DNA from: CAZXGD01 sp046350455
GTDB lineage: Bacteria; Planctomycetota; Phycisphaerae; Phycisphaerales; SM1A02
Assembly (NCBI GenBank): GCA_046350455.1
Contig: JAXMAM010000006.1
Span: forward strand, 62,001-126,000
Length of the DNA: 64,000 nt
Direction of reading: 5' to 3'
Position numbers and translations under genes: made by a program. Positions 1 to 8,460 of this stretch are shown here, in pieces. Position 1 is the stretch's first letter, and each line of letters starts with the position of its first letter. The notes beneath the pieces were generated by a model that did not search any database, was not told the DNA's origin, and worked only from the letters and a program-made list of their open reading frames with translations.

Positions 1-8
1 AGAAAGGA

Positions 9-65
9 GGACAGGAGTGCCATGCACCACTTTCTTGAAACCCGGGACAGGAGTGCCAGGCACCA
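9..65. repeat. Two-copy 36-bp-period repeat with a GTGCC-a-GGCAC palindrome
   Basis: A 21-bp element occurs at 9-29 and again at 45-65, differing at one base. The second copy carries a perfect inverted repeat (gtgcc, a, ggcac); in the first the palindrome is broken by one change. The pair lies just past the stop codon of the minus-strand gene ending at 69, a typical place for REP-like elements or decoupled terminator hairpins. Only two copies are visible and no T-run follows, so its role is undecided. Confidence 0.5.
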
Positions 66-68
66 ATT

Positions 69-1946
69 TCAGGGGCGGTATTGCTGTTGCAGGCGGAGCA
101 TGGCGGGCTGGTTGGGGTCCAGCTCCAGGCTGCGGTTCAGGGCGCGGCGGGCTTCTTCGCGGGCGGCCTGGTCCAGGCGGTCGCTCAGGAGCCAGGTGTT
201 CAGCGCTGTGACTGCCACGCCGTTCCAGGAGCGCGCACTGGTGGGTTCCAAGTCGGCAGCGCGCCGGTAGGCGGCCGCAGACCGCACGTAGTCGCCCTGC
301 CGGAACTGCAGCCACCCCACGCGCTCCCAGGCCAGCGCGCTGGGCCAGCGCCGCGCCAGCTCTTCTGCTGTGCTGGCTGCCTCGCCGTAGCGGGCCTCTG
401 CGGTGTACGCCTGCGTGAGCGGGCCCAGGATGCCCGGCTCTGGCGGCACCATGGTGAGCACCTCTTCCAGCACTGACGCTGCCTCTGTGGGCTGGTTGGC
501 CGCCAGCAGCGCACGGCCCAGCTGCGTCCAGTCTGACGGCCGCGCCTCGGGCGACTGCGTGATCTGCCGCAGGTACGGCACCGCCATGGCCAGCTGGTCG
601 CGCCGGGTGAGCGCATCCACCATGCCGCGCAGCGCGGCCATGCTGCCTGGCTGGTCCACCAGCACCTGCTGGTACTCGCGCATGGCCTCTGTGAGCCGGT
701 TGGTGCCCATGTACAGCATGGCCAGCCCCATGCGGGCATCCACGTTGCGCGGGTCCAGCTTGATGGCATCCAGGTACGACGCCTCGGCCGCGCGCGGATC
801 GCCCGCAGCCTGCTCTGCCTCTGCCTTGGCCACGTGCGCCTGCGGCAGGCGGGGGCTCTCTGCCAGCACCTGGCGGAACTCGCCCAGCGCAGCCTGGTAG
901 TCGCCGCGGTCTGCCACGTCGCGCGCAGCGTCCAGCCTGGCCTGCTGCTCTGGCGTGGGCTGGTCAGCTGCCAGGTTCTGCGACGTGGCGGCGTACTCGC
1001 CTGCTGGCTTGGACCACGGCCTGCACCCAGGAAGGAGCAGCGTGGCACCCACCACCAGCGCCAGCATGGCGCACGCGCGCAGCCACGCAGCGTTGGCGCG
1101 GTCTGGATCCTGCCGGCGCAGCTTGCCCTCCTTGGGCGTCTCCATGATGAACGGCACCTGCTGCAGCAACGGGTCGCGCGCGATCTGCTCAAAGCACGCC
1201 TTGCCGCACAGGCCGTTGCCCAGATGCTCGTGCCGGTCCAGGTGCGACCCCACGTCGCCCTTGGAGTCGTTCACATGCAGCACGCGCACGGCCTTCTTGC
1301 CAACCTTGCTGCGCAGGGTCTCCCACACAGCGGCGGCCGCGGCTGGCGTGCGCATGTCGTGCCCAAAGGCGCTGGCATGACAGGTGTCGAAGCACACTGC
1401 CACGCGCTCTGGTTGCTTCACCAGGTCCAGCACGCGCCGGAGGTGCTCGAACGGCCCGCCCAGGTTGGTGCCAGCGCCCACCGTGTTCTCCAGGCACGTG
1501 ACCGTGGCGTAGCCAGGCAGGTCTGCGTGCAGATGGTCCAGGCTGGCAGCCAGACGCCGGAGTCCGGCCTCCTCATCTGCAGCGCTGCCCTTCTCTCCCA
1601 GATGCGCGCCCGGGTGCATCACGCAGCTTGGAATGCCCAGCGCCTCGCAGCGCTCCAGCTCATGTCGCTGCAAGTCCACGCTGCGCGCACGGTTGGTGGC
1701 GTCAGGTGAAGCCAGGTTCACCAGGTAGCTGTTGTGGCTCACCAGGCGGCGCTCGGGATGCACGTCCCAGCCCGCAGCCTTCACCGCTGCCTTGAACGCC
1801 GCGATCTCTTCCGCCTGCAGCGGCCGCACCTTCCACTGCCGCTGGTTCTTGGTGAACACCTGCACGCAGTCCAGGCCAAGCCGCTGCGCCTCCTCCACCG
1901 CCAGGTGCAGGCCACCAGCCACGCTCAGATGGCTGCCCACCAGCAT
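69..1946 (-). CDS. nfo: Endonuclease IV fused in frame to a TPR lipoprotein
   Basis: The 625-residue frame joins two proteins. Residues 1-292 are a complete AP endonuclease IV, a metal-dependent base-excision repair enzyme. Visible motifs are HPGAHLG, CLENTVGAG, FDTCHASAFGHD, HVNDSK and DRHEHLGNG, with ETPKEGK near the end. At residue 294 a Met begins a short hydrophobic stretch ending in a lipobox (LLLPGC, Cys308), followed by at least six tetratricopeptide repeats to the C-terminus. No stop codon separates the halves in this frame. The ATG at 1946 is chosen over upstream in-frame codons because it overlaps the stop of the preceding gene (ATGA) and begins with the usual MLVGSH-type start. 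The lipoprotein half may be made from an internal ATG at 1067, though I see no Shine-Dalgarno close to it. A lost stop codon or sequence error is the alternative. The nuclease call is firm; the single-polypeptide interpretation is not. Confidence 0.85.
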   Translation of the reverse strand: MLVGSHLSVAGGLHLAVEEAQRLGLDCVQVFTKNQRQWKVRPLQAEEIAAFKAAVKAAGWDVHPERRLVSHNSYLVNLASPDATNRARSVDLQRHELERCEALGIPSCVMHPGAHLGEKGSAADEEAGLRRLAASLDHLHADLPGYATVTCLENTVGAGTNLGGPFEHLRRVLDLVKQPERVAVCFDTCHASAFGHDMRTPAAAAAVWETLRSKVGKKAVRVLHVNDSKGDVGSHLDRHEHLGNGLCGKACFEQIARDPLLQQVPFIMETPKEGKLRRQDPDRANAAWLRACAMLALVVGATLLLPGCRPWSKPAGEYAATSQNLAADQPTPEQQARLDAARDVADRGDYQAALGEFRQVLAESPRLPQAHVAKAEAEQAAGDPRAAEASYLDAIKLDPRNVDARMGLAMLYMGTNRLTEAMREYQQVLVDQPGSMAALRGMVDALTRRDQLAMAVPYLRQITQSPEARPSDWTQLGRALLAANQPTEAASVLEEVLTMVPPEPGILGPLTQAYTAEARYGEAASTAEELARRWPSALAWERVGWLQFRQGDYVRSAAAYRRAADLEPTSARSWNGVAVTALNTWLLSDRLDQAAREEARRALNRSLELDPNQPAMLRLQQQYRP

Positions 1947-3526
1947 CAGCCGCAGCCCTCTGCGCTTGCAGCGCCCACCGAGTGCCGCCGCGAGACAAGC
2001 CCGCCGCCGCGCGCGGCCAGCAGGCTGGCCACCGCATGCGCCGCCACCTCGGCCTGCACGCGCAGCTCTGGCACCGCAGTGCTCTCCCATGACTCTGCAC
2101 GGCGCAGCGCGCCCACCAGGAACATCACAGGATCTGCTTTGCCGTCAGCATTCAGCAGCCGTCCTTCTGCGTCCACGCGCAGGCCAAGGCCTGCAGGGTC
2201 TGACGCTGCCACGCCGCTGGCAATCAGGCTGCGCAGCAGCGGATCGGCAGTCTGGCGCACGCTCACGGTGGGGCCCACGCAGTTGAACACGCGCGCCACC
2301 TCCAGCGTCTGCACCCGTCCATCGGGCGCGGTGCCCTGGCGCGGCGCGGGCGAAACCTGCACATGCAGCAGGCCGCTGGGGGCGCCGCTCACGCCCGCCA
2401 CCTGCCCGTGCATGATCCGCAGCGAGCCTTCCTTCATCCACGCTTCCAGACGCTGCAGCACCTCGCGCGGTGCGCGGTGGCGGTGGATCTCCCAGAACGG
2501 CCGGGCGTGGCGCAGGAAGCGCTTCTTCTCCTCTGCAGTCCAGCTGCGCCACACCTCCACGGTGAACGGGCGCAGCGCGTCCAGCACTGGCTGCCAGCCC
2601 TGCCCTGCCGCCATGCGCGCCTTGGCTGCCGCGCGCAGCGTGTGCATGAGCGCGGCGGGGCCGCCGGCCACCTGATCCCGCGTGAACGCATGCGGTGGCT
2701 CGCCAGGCGCCACGTGCGGCAGCGGCAGCTTGCCGTTGCGGCTCACCAGCGTGATGGCCGCGCGGTGCCCGCGTTCCTTCAGCGACAGCACCACGTCAAT
2801 GGCGGTCAGCCCGCTGCCCACCACCAGCACGGGCTGGTCAGGGTCAATGCCGTCGAACGCGCCAGCGTCCCACGGATCCGCCACCAGCTGGCGGCGCGGT
2901 GCATTTGCGGCCACCTGCGCCCAGGGCGCGCGCGCTGGCGGAAGGCCAGGTGCAAGCACCACCGCGCTGGCTGCGCACGTGCGGCCGCTGGCCATGAGCA
3001 GCTCCACGCCATCGGCCACGTGATCCACATGCACCACGGCGTCGCGCACCAGGCACACGCGGTTCCACACGCCCTTCAGACGGTCCAGCACAAACTCTGT
3101 GAGATAGGAGCCGTACAGGCAGCGCGGTGCAAAGGCGCCAGGCGCATAGGCGCCGGGCCAGCGCTGCTCCAGCCAGGTGTGGAACGCAGCGGGGTCTGAC
3201 GTCTGCGCGCCCATGCGGTTGGCAGGCACGTTCAGCAGGTGCACTGGGTCGCACGCGCCGTAGGCCACGCCGGGTGAACGCGCTGGCCGCCGCTCCACCA
3301 GCACCACGCGCGCAGCGGGCACAGCCTGCGCCAGCGCCACCAGCGTGAGCAGGCCGCTGAAGCCGCCGCCCACGATGACCACATCGCACTCCGGCGGAAG
3401 GCGGTCGCTCCACGGCAGCGGCGGCAGCGCTGGCTGGGCTGGAACCGCTGGCTGGGCCGGGACCGCTGGCTGCCCTGGCTGCGCCGGCTGGCGCGAACTG
3501 GATGGATCTGACGAAGGGGTCACCAT
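1946..3526 (-). CDS. FAD/NAD(P)-binding protein, YdhS-like
   Basis: A 526-residue protein with an N-terminal dinucleotide-binding motif (VVIVGGGFSGL, near residue 50), the HLLNVPANRMGA segment typical of the NAD_binding_9/YdhS-like family, and a second nucleotide-binding motif (VLVVGSGLTAID) mid-protein. The family is predicted to be flavin oxidoreductases whose substrates are mostly unknown. The first 40 residues are a low-complexity Pro/Gln/Ala run built from repeats of PAQPAVPAQPA type. The start is preceded by AGAGGAG at good spacing. Its stop overlaps the start of the endonuclease IV gene by ATGA, and it lies 22 bp after the Gfo/Idh/MocA gene, so it looks like part of the purL-led operon. 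A specific reaction cannot be assigned. Confidence 0.8.
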   Translation of the reverse strand: MVTPSSDPSSSRQPAQPGQPAVPAQPAVPAQPALPPLPWSDRLPPECDVVIVGGGFSGLLTLVALAQAVPAARVVLVERRPARSPGVAYGACDPVHLLNVPANRMGAQTSDPAAFHTWLEQRWPGAYAPGAFAPRCLYGSYLTEFVLDRLKGVWNRVCLVRDAVVHVDHVADGVELLMASGRTCAASAVVLAPGLPPARAPWAQVAANAPRRQLVADPWDAGAFDGIDPDQPVLVVGSGLTAIDVVLSLKERGHRAAITLVSRNGKLPLPHVAPGEPPHAFTRDQVAGGPAALMHTLRAAAKARMAAGQGWQPVLDALRPFTVEVWRSWTAEEKKRFLRHARPFWEIHRHRAPREVLQRLEAWMKEGSLRIMHGQVAGVSGAPSGLLHVQVSPAPRQGTAPDGRVQTLEVARVFNCVGPTVSVRQTADPLLRSLIASGVAASDPAGLGLRVDAEGRLLNADGKADPVMFLVGALRRAESWESTAVPELRVQAEVAAHAVASLLAARGGGLVSRRHSVGAASAEGCG

Positions 3527-3548
3527 GGGTCACGCTCCTCTGGCGCTG

Positions 3549-4583
3549 CTACACCATGCGGGAGCCAGCGGCGCGCGCTGCTTCCACAATGCGATCCGCT
3601 GTGCGCACGGCGGCGAATCCATCCTCTGCATCCACGAAGGGTCGGCGGCCTGTCCGCACAGCATCTACAAAGTCCTGCGCCTGCAGCTTGAGCGGCTCAC
3701 CAGAGGTCACCTCCAGCGGCTCCACCTGCAGCAGGTCAAGGAAGTTCAGATGGCTGAGGTCTGCGCCCTGCTTGAGCAGTTCACGCACCTCTGCGATCTT
3801 GGCTGCGTTGGCGTGCTTGCGCGCCACCGTGCCCTTGCGGTCCACGAAGTCCGCGCTCACGTAGGTGTCGTCGCTCATCACGCGGATCTTGCGTTCTGTC
3901 TTCATGGCCAGGCGGCTGGCGGTGACGTTGGCCACCGGCGTGTAGCCATCGGCCATGCGCGGGAACTCCAGGCGTGCGTTGCACACGTCTTCCGCCTCGC
4001 CCAGCACGCTGACCGCGCTGGCGTGCACGGTGGTTGGCTCTGCGCCAAACAGCATGAGCAGCACGTCGATGTCGTGGATCATCATGTCCAGCACCACGCC
4101 CACATCCACGCTGCGGAAGGTCATGGGGCTGATGCGGTCCACCTCCACAAAGCGCGGCTTGAGCTGCAGCGCGCGGATGGCCATCATCACCGGGTCGTAG
4201 CGCACCACGTGCCCAACCTGCAGCAGCGCGCCGCTGCGGGCGGCAGCGTCTGCAATGGCGCGCGCCTCCTGCGGCGTGGGCGCCAGCGGCTTCTCGATCA
4301 GGCAATGCACGCCGCCTGCCAGCAGCTTCTCTGCCGCCGCGCGATGGTGCACGGTGGGCGTGGCAATGGTCACCACATCCACGCCAGCCGCAAGAAGCTG
4401 GTCCACGGTGTCGAAGCCCTTGCCGCCGTACTGCTCCACCACAGCCTGGCGCCGCTCTGCGCTGGTATCCACCACGCCCACCAGGTCGCAGCCTTCGATC
4501 TGCGTCCACAGGCGCGCGTGGTGGCGGCCCATCTTGCCCACTCCCACCACGCCGCAGCGGAGTGTGCCAGTCTGTGTGGTCAT
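3549..4583 (-). CDS. Gfo/Idh/MocA-family oxidoreductase
   Basis: A 344-residue NAD(P)-dependent oxidoreductase. The N-terminal Rossmann fold begins with GVVGVGKMGRHHA. The EKPLAPT motif, holding the Lys that usually contacts cofactor and substrate, is near residue 96, and the C-terminal domain contains DMMIHDIDVLLML with the expected catalytic-region His-Asp. Members act on sugars, inositol or nucleotide sugars; no substrate can be read here. A longer reading frame exists upstream, but ATG 4583 is preferred because it overlaps the purQ stop (ATGA) and gives the family's usual length. Location suggests co-expression with purine synthesis genes, which may reflect only operon packing. Confidence 0.88.
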   Translation of the reverse strand: MTTQTGTLRCGVVGVGKMGRHHARLWTQIEGCDLVGVVDTSAERRQAVVEQYGGKGFDTVDQLLAAGVDVVTIATPTVHHRAAAEKLLAGGVHCLIEKPLAPTPQEARAIADAAARSGALLQVGHVVRYDPVMMAIRALQLKPRFVEVDRISPMTFRSVDVGVVLDMMIHDIDVLLMLFGAEPTTVHASAVSVLGEAEDVCNARLEFPRMADGYTPVANVTASRLAMKTERKIRVMSDDTYVSADFVDRKGTVARKHANAAKIAEVRELLKQGADLSHLNFLDLLQVEPLEVTSGEPLKLQAQDFVDAVRTGRRPFVDAEDGFAAVRTADRIVEAARAAGSRMV

Positions 4584-5380
4584 GCGTTCACCAATGCCTT
4601 CTGTACAGCGTTGCAGAACATGCGCAGGCCCAGCGGCTGCCCCTGCCGCTGGTGCGGCGCAAGGCGGGTCCACTGCGGGTGCTGCGTCCACCGCGTGAAG
4701 CGCTCGGGGTGCGGCATGAGGCCAAACACCAGGCCGCTGGCGTCGCAGATGCCGGCGATGCGCCGCATGGAGCCGTTGAAGTGGTCGGCCGCGTGGTAGC
4801 GCACTGCCACCTGGCCGTTGGCCTCCAGCGCGTCCAGCAGCGTGTCGGTGGCCACCAGACGGCCCTCGCCGTGCGCGCTGGGCAGCATGCCGGTGGAGTC
4901 GTCCACCTCCAGTCCCTGCGTCCACACGCAGCGCGTGTTCAGCGGGATCTCCACGCGCGTCCACACGTCGCGGAAGCAGGCGCTGCTGTTGTCCGCCAGC
5001 GCCACGGTGGGATGCGCTGCTGTGGTGGGCCATGGTGCGCCCAGCTCTGGGCCTGGCAGCAGGCCAGCCTGCACTGCGATCTGGAAGCCGTTGCACGGGC
5101 AGATCATGGGCACACCGCGCTCGATGGCCGCAGCCAGCGCTGGATACAGCTGCGTGCGGATGAGCGCGCCCATGATGCGGCCAGCCGCCACGTCGTCGCC
5201 GTAGCTGAAGCCGCCGGGGAGGCCCACCAGCTGGTACTGATCCACGCGCGCTGGGTGGCGCGCCAGCTCGCCAAGCAGCACAACCTCCGGCTGCGCGCCC
5301 GCAGCGTGGAAGGCGTGCGCCAGCTCCAGGTCGCAGTTGATGCCAGGAGCGGTGATGACCAGTGCCTTGGGTACGTGCAT
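4580..5380 (-). CDS. purQ: Phosphoribosylformylglycinamidine synthase, glutaminase subunit PurQ
   Basis: A 266-residue class I glutamine amidotransferase that supplies ammonia to PurL in the fourth step of purine synthesis (FGAR to FGAM). The nucleophile is in ICPCNGFQ (CNGFQ, about residue 96), the oxyanion region is GLPGGFSYGDD, and the His-Glu pair is in GLMPHPER near the C-terminus. The ATG at 5380 has AGGAGG seven bases upstream, which fixes the start inside a longer open frame. It begins 2 bp after purL ends and its stop overlaps the next gene. Length matches the longer PurQ type that works with a small PurL and PurS. Confidence 0.95.
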   Translation of the reverse strand: MHVPKALVITAPGINCDLELAHAFHAAGAQPEVVLLGELARHPARVDQYQLVGLPGGFSYGDDVAAGRIMGALIRTQLYPALAAAIERGVPMICPCNGFQIAVQAGLLPGPELGAPWPTTAAHPTVALADNSSACFRDVWTRVEIPLNTRCVWTQGLEVDDSTGMLPSAHGEGRLVATDTLLDALEANGQVAVRYHAADHFNGSMRRIAGICDASGLVFGLMPHPERFTRWTQHPQWTRLAPHQRQGQPLGLRMFCNAVQKALVNA

Positions 5381-5382
5381 GT

Positions 5383-8300
5383 TCAGCCTCCTGTGCTCCC
5401 GCTGCTGGCCCACGCGCTGCGCAGGTCTGCCAGCGGCATGCGTTCGGTGGCGCCAGGGCCGCCGCTCACTGCAAGCACCGGCTCCGCCATGAAGGTGCCG
5501 ATCACCGCGTGCGGCAGGCCTTCCAGCGCGCGCTCCACCTGGCCCAGCGCAGCGGGCTCCACCTCGAGCAGGTAGCGGTGCGGGTCTTCGGCAAACGCGC
5601 GGCATTCATCTGTGAGCGCAGCGCCAGGCTGCGCGGGCGCGCGCGCAAGGTCCACGGCGCAGCCCACGTCGCCTGCAAAGCACATCTCCGCCACTGCGGG
5701 CAGCAGGCCGCCCTCGCTGCAGTCGTGCGCGCTGCGCACAAGGCCGCCGCTGATGCACCGCGCCACCGCACGCGCTGTGCGCGCGCCGCGCTCTGGCTCC
5801 ACCACGGGCAGCGCCATGTCCGCGCCACCCAGGCCGCCCAGCTGCGCGCGGTGGCTTCCGCCCATGCGCGCGCCAGTGGCACCCACCAGCACCAGCACGT
5901 TGCCAGGCGCCTTGGCGTCCATGGTGCAGCAACGTTGCGCGTCGTCCACCACGCCAAAGCCGCTGATGAGCAGCGTGGGCGGGATCATGATCACGCGGCC
6001 GTCTGCCGTGCGGAACTGGTTCTTCAGGCTGTCCTTGCCGCTGATGAAGGGCGTGCGGTACGCCAGCGCGCCGTCGTAGCAGGCCTCTGCAGCGCGGACC
6101 AGGGCGCCCAAGTTGCGCGGCTCGTCGCAGGAGGGCCAGCAGAAGTTGTCCAGCACTGCGATGCGCTCTGGGTTGGCCCCCACGCACACCAGGTTGCGCA
6201 CGCACTCATCCAGCGCAGCCAGCGTCATGGCGTATGGGTCGCTGGACCAGCCTGTGCAGAGGCCGTTGGCGATGGCCAACGCCCGCGGGCTGCCTGGCAC
6301 TGGGTGCACCACCGCAGCGTCGCCAGGGCCGCCCTGCCCTGGGCCCACCAGCGGCTTCACCACGCTGCCGCCCTGCACTTCATGGTCGTACTGCCGGATG
6401 ATCCACGCCTTGCTGGCCAGATTGGGGTGCGCCAGCAGCGCGCGCGTGGTGTCCACCAGCCGCGGGCCGGGCGCGCCGTGCGCCGGTGCGTGCGTGCCCG
6501 CGCCTCCACCGCCGGCGTGCACGCCCGCGGTTGCGTGCGCGCCAGCGCTCCATGCCGCGTCCCACACCGCCGTGCGCACAGGCATGGGCACGCCTTCGTG
6601 CAGGAAGTGCGTGTCCAGCCGGCCCACTTCCTGGTTGTGCCACAGCAGGCGGATGGTGTTGTCCGCGGTTCCAAACTCGCCCAGTTCGCACAGCTCCACG
6701 CCATAGGACGAGCAGATGGAGCGCAGGCGCTCCATGTTCTGCTGCGGCACTGCCAGCACCATGCGCTCCTGCGCTTCGCTGATCCACACCTCGGTGGGCG
6801 TCAGCCCCTGGTACTTCACCGGCGCGCGGTCCAGATGCACGGTGGCGCCCACGTCCTTGCCCATCTCGCCCACCGCGCTGCTGAAGCCGCCAGCGCCGCA
6901 GTCGGTCAGGCCGTGGTACAGCGGGCCGCCGGCGCAGTCGCGCGCCGCCAGCAGCGCATCCAGCATCTTCTTCTCTGTGATGGCGTTGCCAATCTGCACC
7001 GCGTGGCTGAACTCATTGGCGTGGCCATGCTCAACCTCTGCGCTGCTGAAGGTGGCGCCGTGGATGCCGTCGCGCCCCGTGCGGCCGCCGATGGCCACGA
7101 TGCGGTCCCCGCGCTGCACCGCGCCCTTCACCATGCTGCGCGGCATGGTGCCCACCACGCCGCAGAACACCAGCGGATTTCCCACGTAGCGTGGGTCGAA
7201 CCACACTGCGCCGTTCACGGTGGGAATGCCCATGCGGTTGCCGTAGTCGCGCACGCCAGCCACCACCTGCTGCAGGATGCGGCGCGGCGGCAGGCAGCCC
7301 GGCGGCACATCTGGCATCTCCAGCGGCGCCACGCAGAACACATCGGTGGAGGCCACAGGCTTGGCGCCCAGGCCAGTGCCCATCACGTCGCGGATGCAGC
7401 CGCCAATGCCGGTGGCAGCACCGCCATATGGCTCGATGGCGCTGGGGCGGTTGTGCGTCTCCACCTTGAAGCACACCGCGTGCTCCTGGTCAAACGCGAT
7501 CACGCCGCTGTTGTCCACGAACACGCTGAGGCACCAGTCCACGCGGTCCGGCCGCTCCGGACTTGTGAGGTTGAACGTGCCCGCCGCCACGGTGCTCTTC
7601 AGGAGGTTGCGCACCGTGAGCGCTGCGCCCTCCACTGCGTGGCCAGGCTTGGCGGCAGCGCCCTCCAGCATGCTGCGCTGCCCCGGAGCCAGATTGGACT
7701 CCGTGTAGCGGATGGTGCTCTTGAGCGTCTTGTGCACGCAGTGTTCGCTCCACGTCTGGGCCAGCGTCTCCAGCTCGATTTCGCGCGGCTCCCGACCCAG
7801 GCGGCGGTACTCAGCCTGAATGGCGCGCATCTCCTCCAGGCTCAGGAACAGGTGCGCCTCGCGGCTCAGGCGCTCCAGCTGCGGGTCGGTCAGGGTGGTG
7901 ACAGGCACCTCCATCACCTTGTGCGGGTGCTGGTGGCCCGTGGGGAATGCTTCCGGATGGAAAGGCTCCAGGTGGATGCCGTGGATCACCTTGTTGGCCA
8001 GCGCGCGCTCGCCCAGCGCCTGGGCCACGGCGCGATCCACGCCAGCCAAGTCGAACCGCTGCCCCGTGCGCACCCGCACGTCCACGCTGAAGAGCGCCTT
8101 CACAGCCAGCTCCACGCTCTCTGCAGCGGGGTCTGTCACGCCAGGCAGTGGATGCACCTCCACCAGCGCATCCGCACGCATGGGCGCAGGGCGGCCGCCC
8201 GGCGGCGTCAGGTGCGCCTCCTGCGTCACGGGATCAGCCAGCAGCTCTTGGGCGATGCGCCCCACCGTGCGCACGTCCAGGTCACCCTCGATGAGGTAGA

Positions 8301-8427
8301 CGGCAGCGTGCTCTGCGCGCGCGGGTGTGGGCAGATGGAGCGCCTCTGCCTGCCGGATCACGCTCTGCCCCCGGGGGTCGGTCTGACCGGGGCGCGAACG
8401 CACTTCAACGCGGTGGACAGCGCTCAT
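5383..8427 (-). CDS. purL: Phosphoribosylformylglycinamidine synthase PurL with PurS-like N-terminus
   Basis: A 1014-residue synthetase subunit, between the small (about 730) and large (about 1300, PurQ-fused) types. Residues 1-80 and about 85-170 each look like a PurS unit, with recurring short basic/hydrophobic blocks such as TDPRGQSV and VTDPAAESV. The FGAM synthetase core follows, with TWSEHCVHKT, GRTGRDGIHGATF and DCGAGGFSSAVGEMG in the first half and CSEGGLLPAVAEM in the second. A Gly/His/Ala-rich insertion lies around 6465-6550, between the two synthetase halves. No separate purS is present in the window, so the N-terminus probably replaces it in the complex with PurQ. It is the first gene of the coupled run down to 69. 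Confidence 0.94.
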   Translation of the reverse strand: MSAVHRVEVRSRPGQTDPRGQSVIRQAEALHLPTPARAEHAAVYLIEGDLDVRTVGRIAQELLADPVTQEAHLTPPGGRPAPMRADALVEVHPLPGVTDPAAESVELAVKALFSVDVRVRTGQRFDLAGVDRAVAQALGERALANKVIHGIHLEPFHPEAFPTGHQHPHKVMEVPVTTLTDPQLERLSREAHLFLSLEEMRAIQAEYRRLGREPREIELETLAQTWSEHCVHKTLKSTIRYTESNLAPGQRSMLEGAAAKPGHAVEGAALTVRNLLKSTVAAGTFNLTSPERPDRVDWCLSVFVDNSGVIAFDQEHAVCFKVETHNRPSAIEPYGGAATGIGGCIRDVMGTGLGAKPVASTDVFCVAPLEMPDVPPGCLPPRRILQQVVAGVRDYGNRMGIPTVNGAVWFDPRYVGNPLVFCGVVGTMPRSMVKGAVQRGDRIVAIGGRTGRDGIHGATFSSAEVEHGHANEFSHAVQIGNAITEKKMLDALLAARDCAGGPLYHGLTDCGAGGFSSAVGEMGKDVGATVHLDRAPVKYQGLTPTEVWISEAQERMVLAVPQQNMERLRSICSSYGVELCELGEFGTADNTIRLLWHNQEVGRLDTHFLHEGVPMPVRTAVWDAAWSAGAHATAGVHAGGGGAGTHAPAHGAPGPRLVDTTRALLAHPNLASKAWIIRQYDHEVQGGSVVKPLVGPGQGGPGDAAVVHPVPGSPRALAIANGLCTGWSSDPYAMTLAALDECVRNLVCVGANPERIAVLDNFCWPSCDEPRNLGALVRAAEACYDGALAYRTPFISGKDSLKNQFRTADGRVIMIPPTLLISGFGVVDDAQRCCTMDAKAPGNVLVLVGATGARMGGSHRAQLGGLGGADMALPVVEPERGARTARAVARCISGGLVRSAHDCSEGGLLPAVAEMCFAGDVGCAVDLARAPAQPGAALTDECRAFAEDPHRYLLEVEPAALGQVERALEGLPHAVIGTFMAEPVLAVSGGPGATERMPLADLRSAWASSGSTGG

Positions 8428-8460
8428 GAAGCCCCGGATTCTAAGTGAAATCAGGCTGGT

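Noticed and set aside
3401..3480. Short GC-rich tandem repeats as a regulatory repeat
   Set aside because: They encode the PAQPAVP low-complexity start of the FAD/NAD(P) protein and need no other explanation.
5362..8448. A 1028-codon open frame on the plus strand opposite purL
   Set aside because: It is an artefact of GC-rich codon bias antisense to an unmistakable PurL; composition is His/Ala/Arg-rich with no motif.
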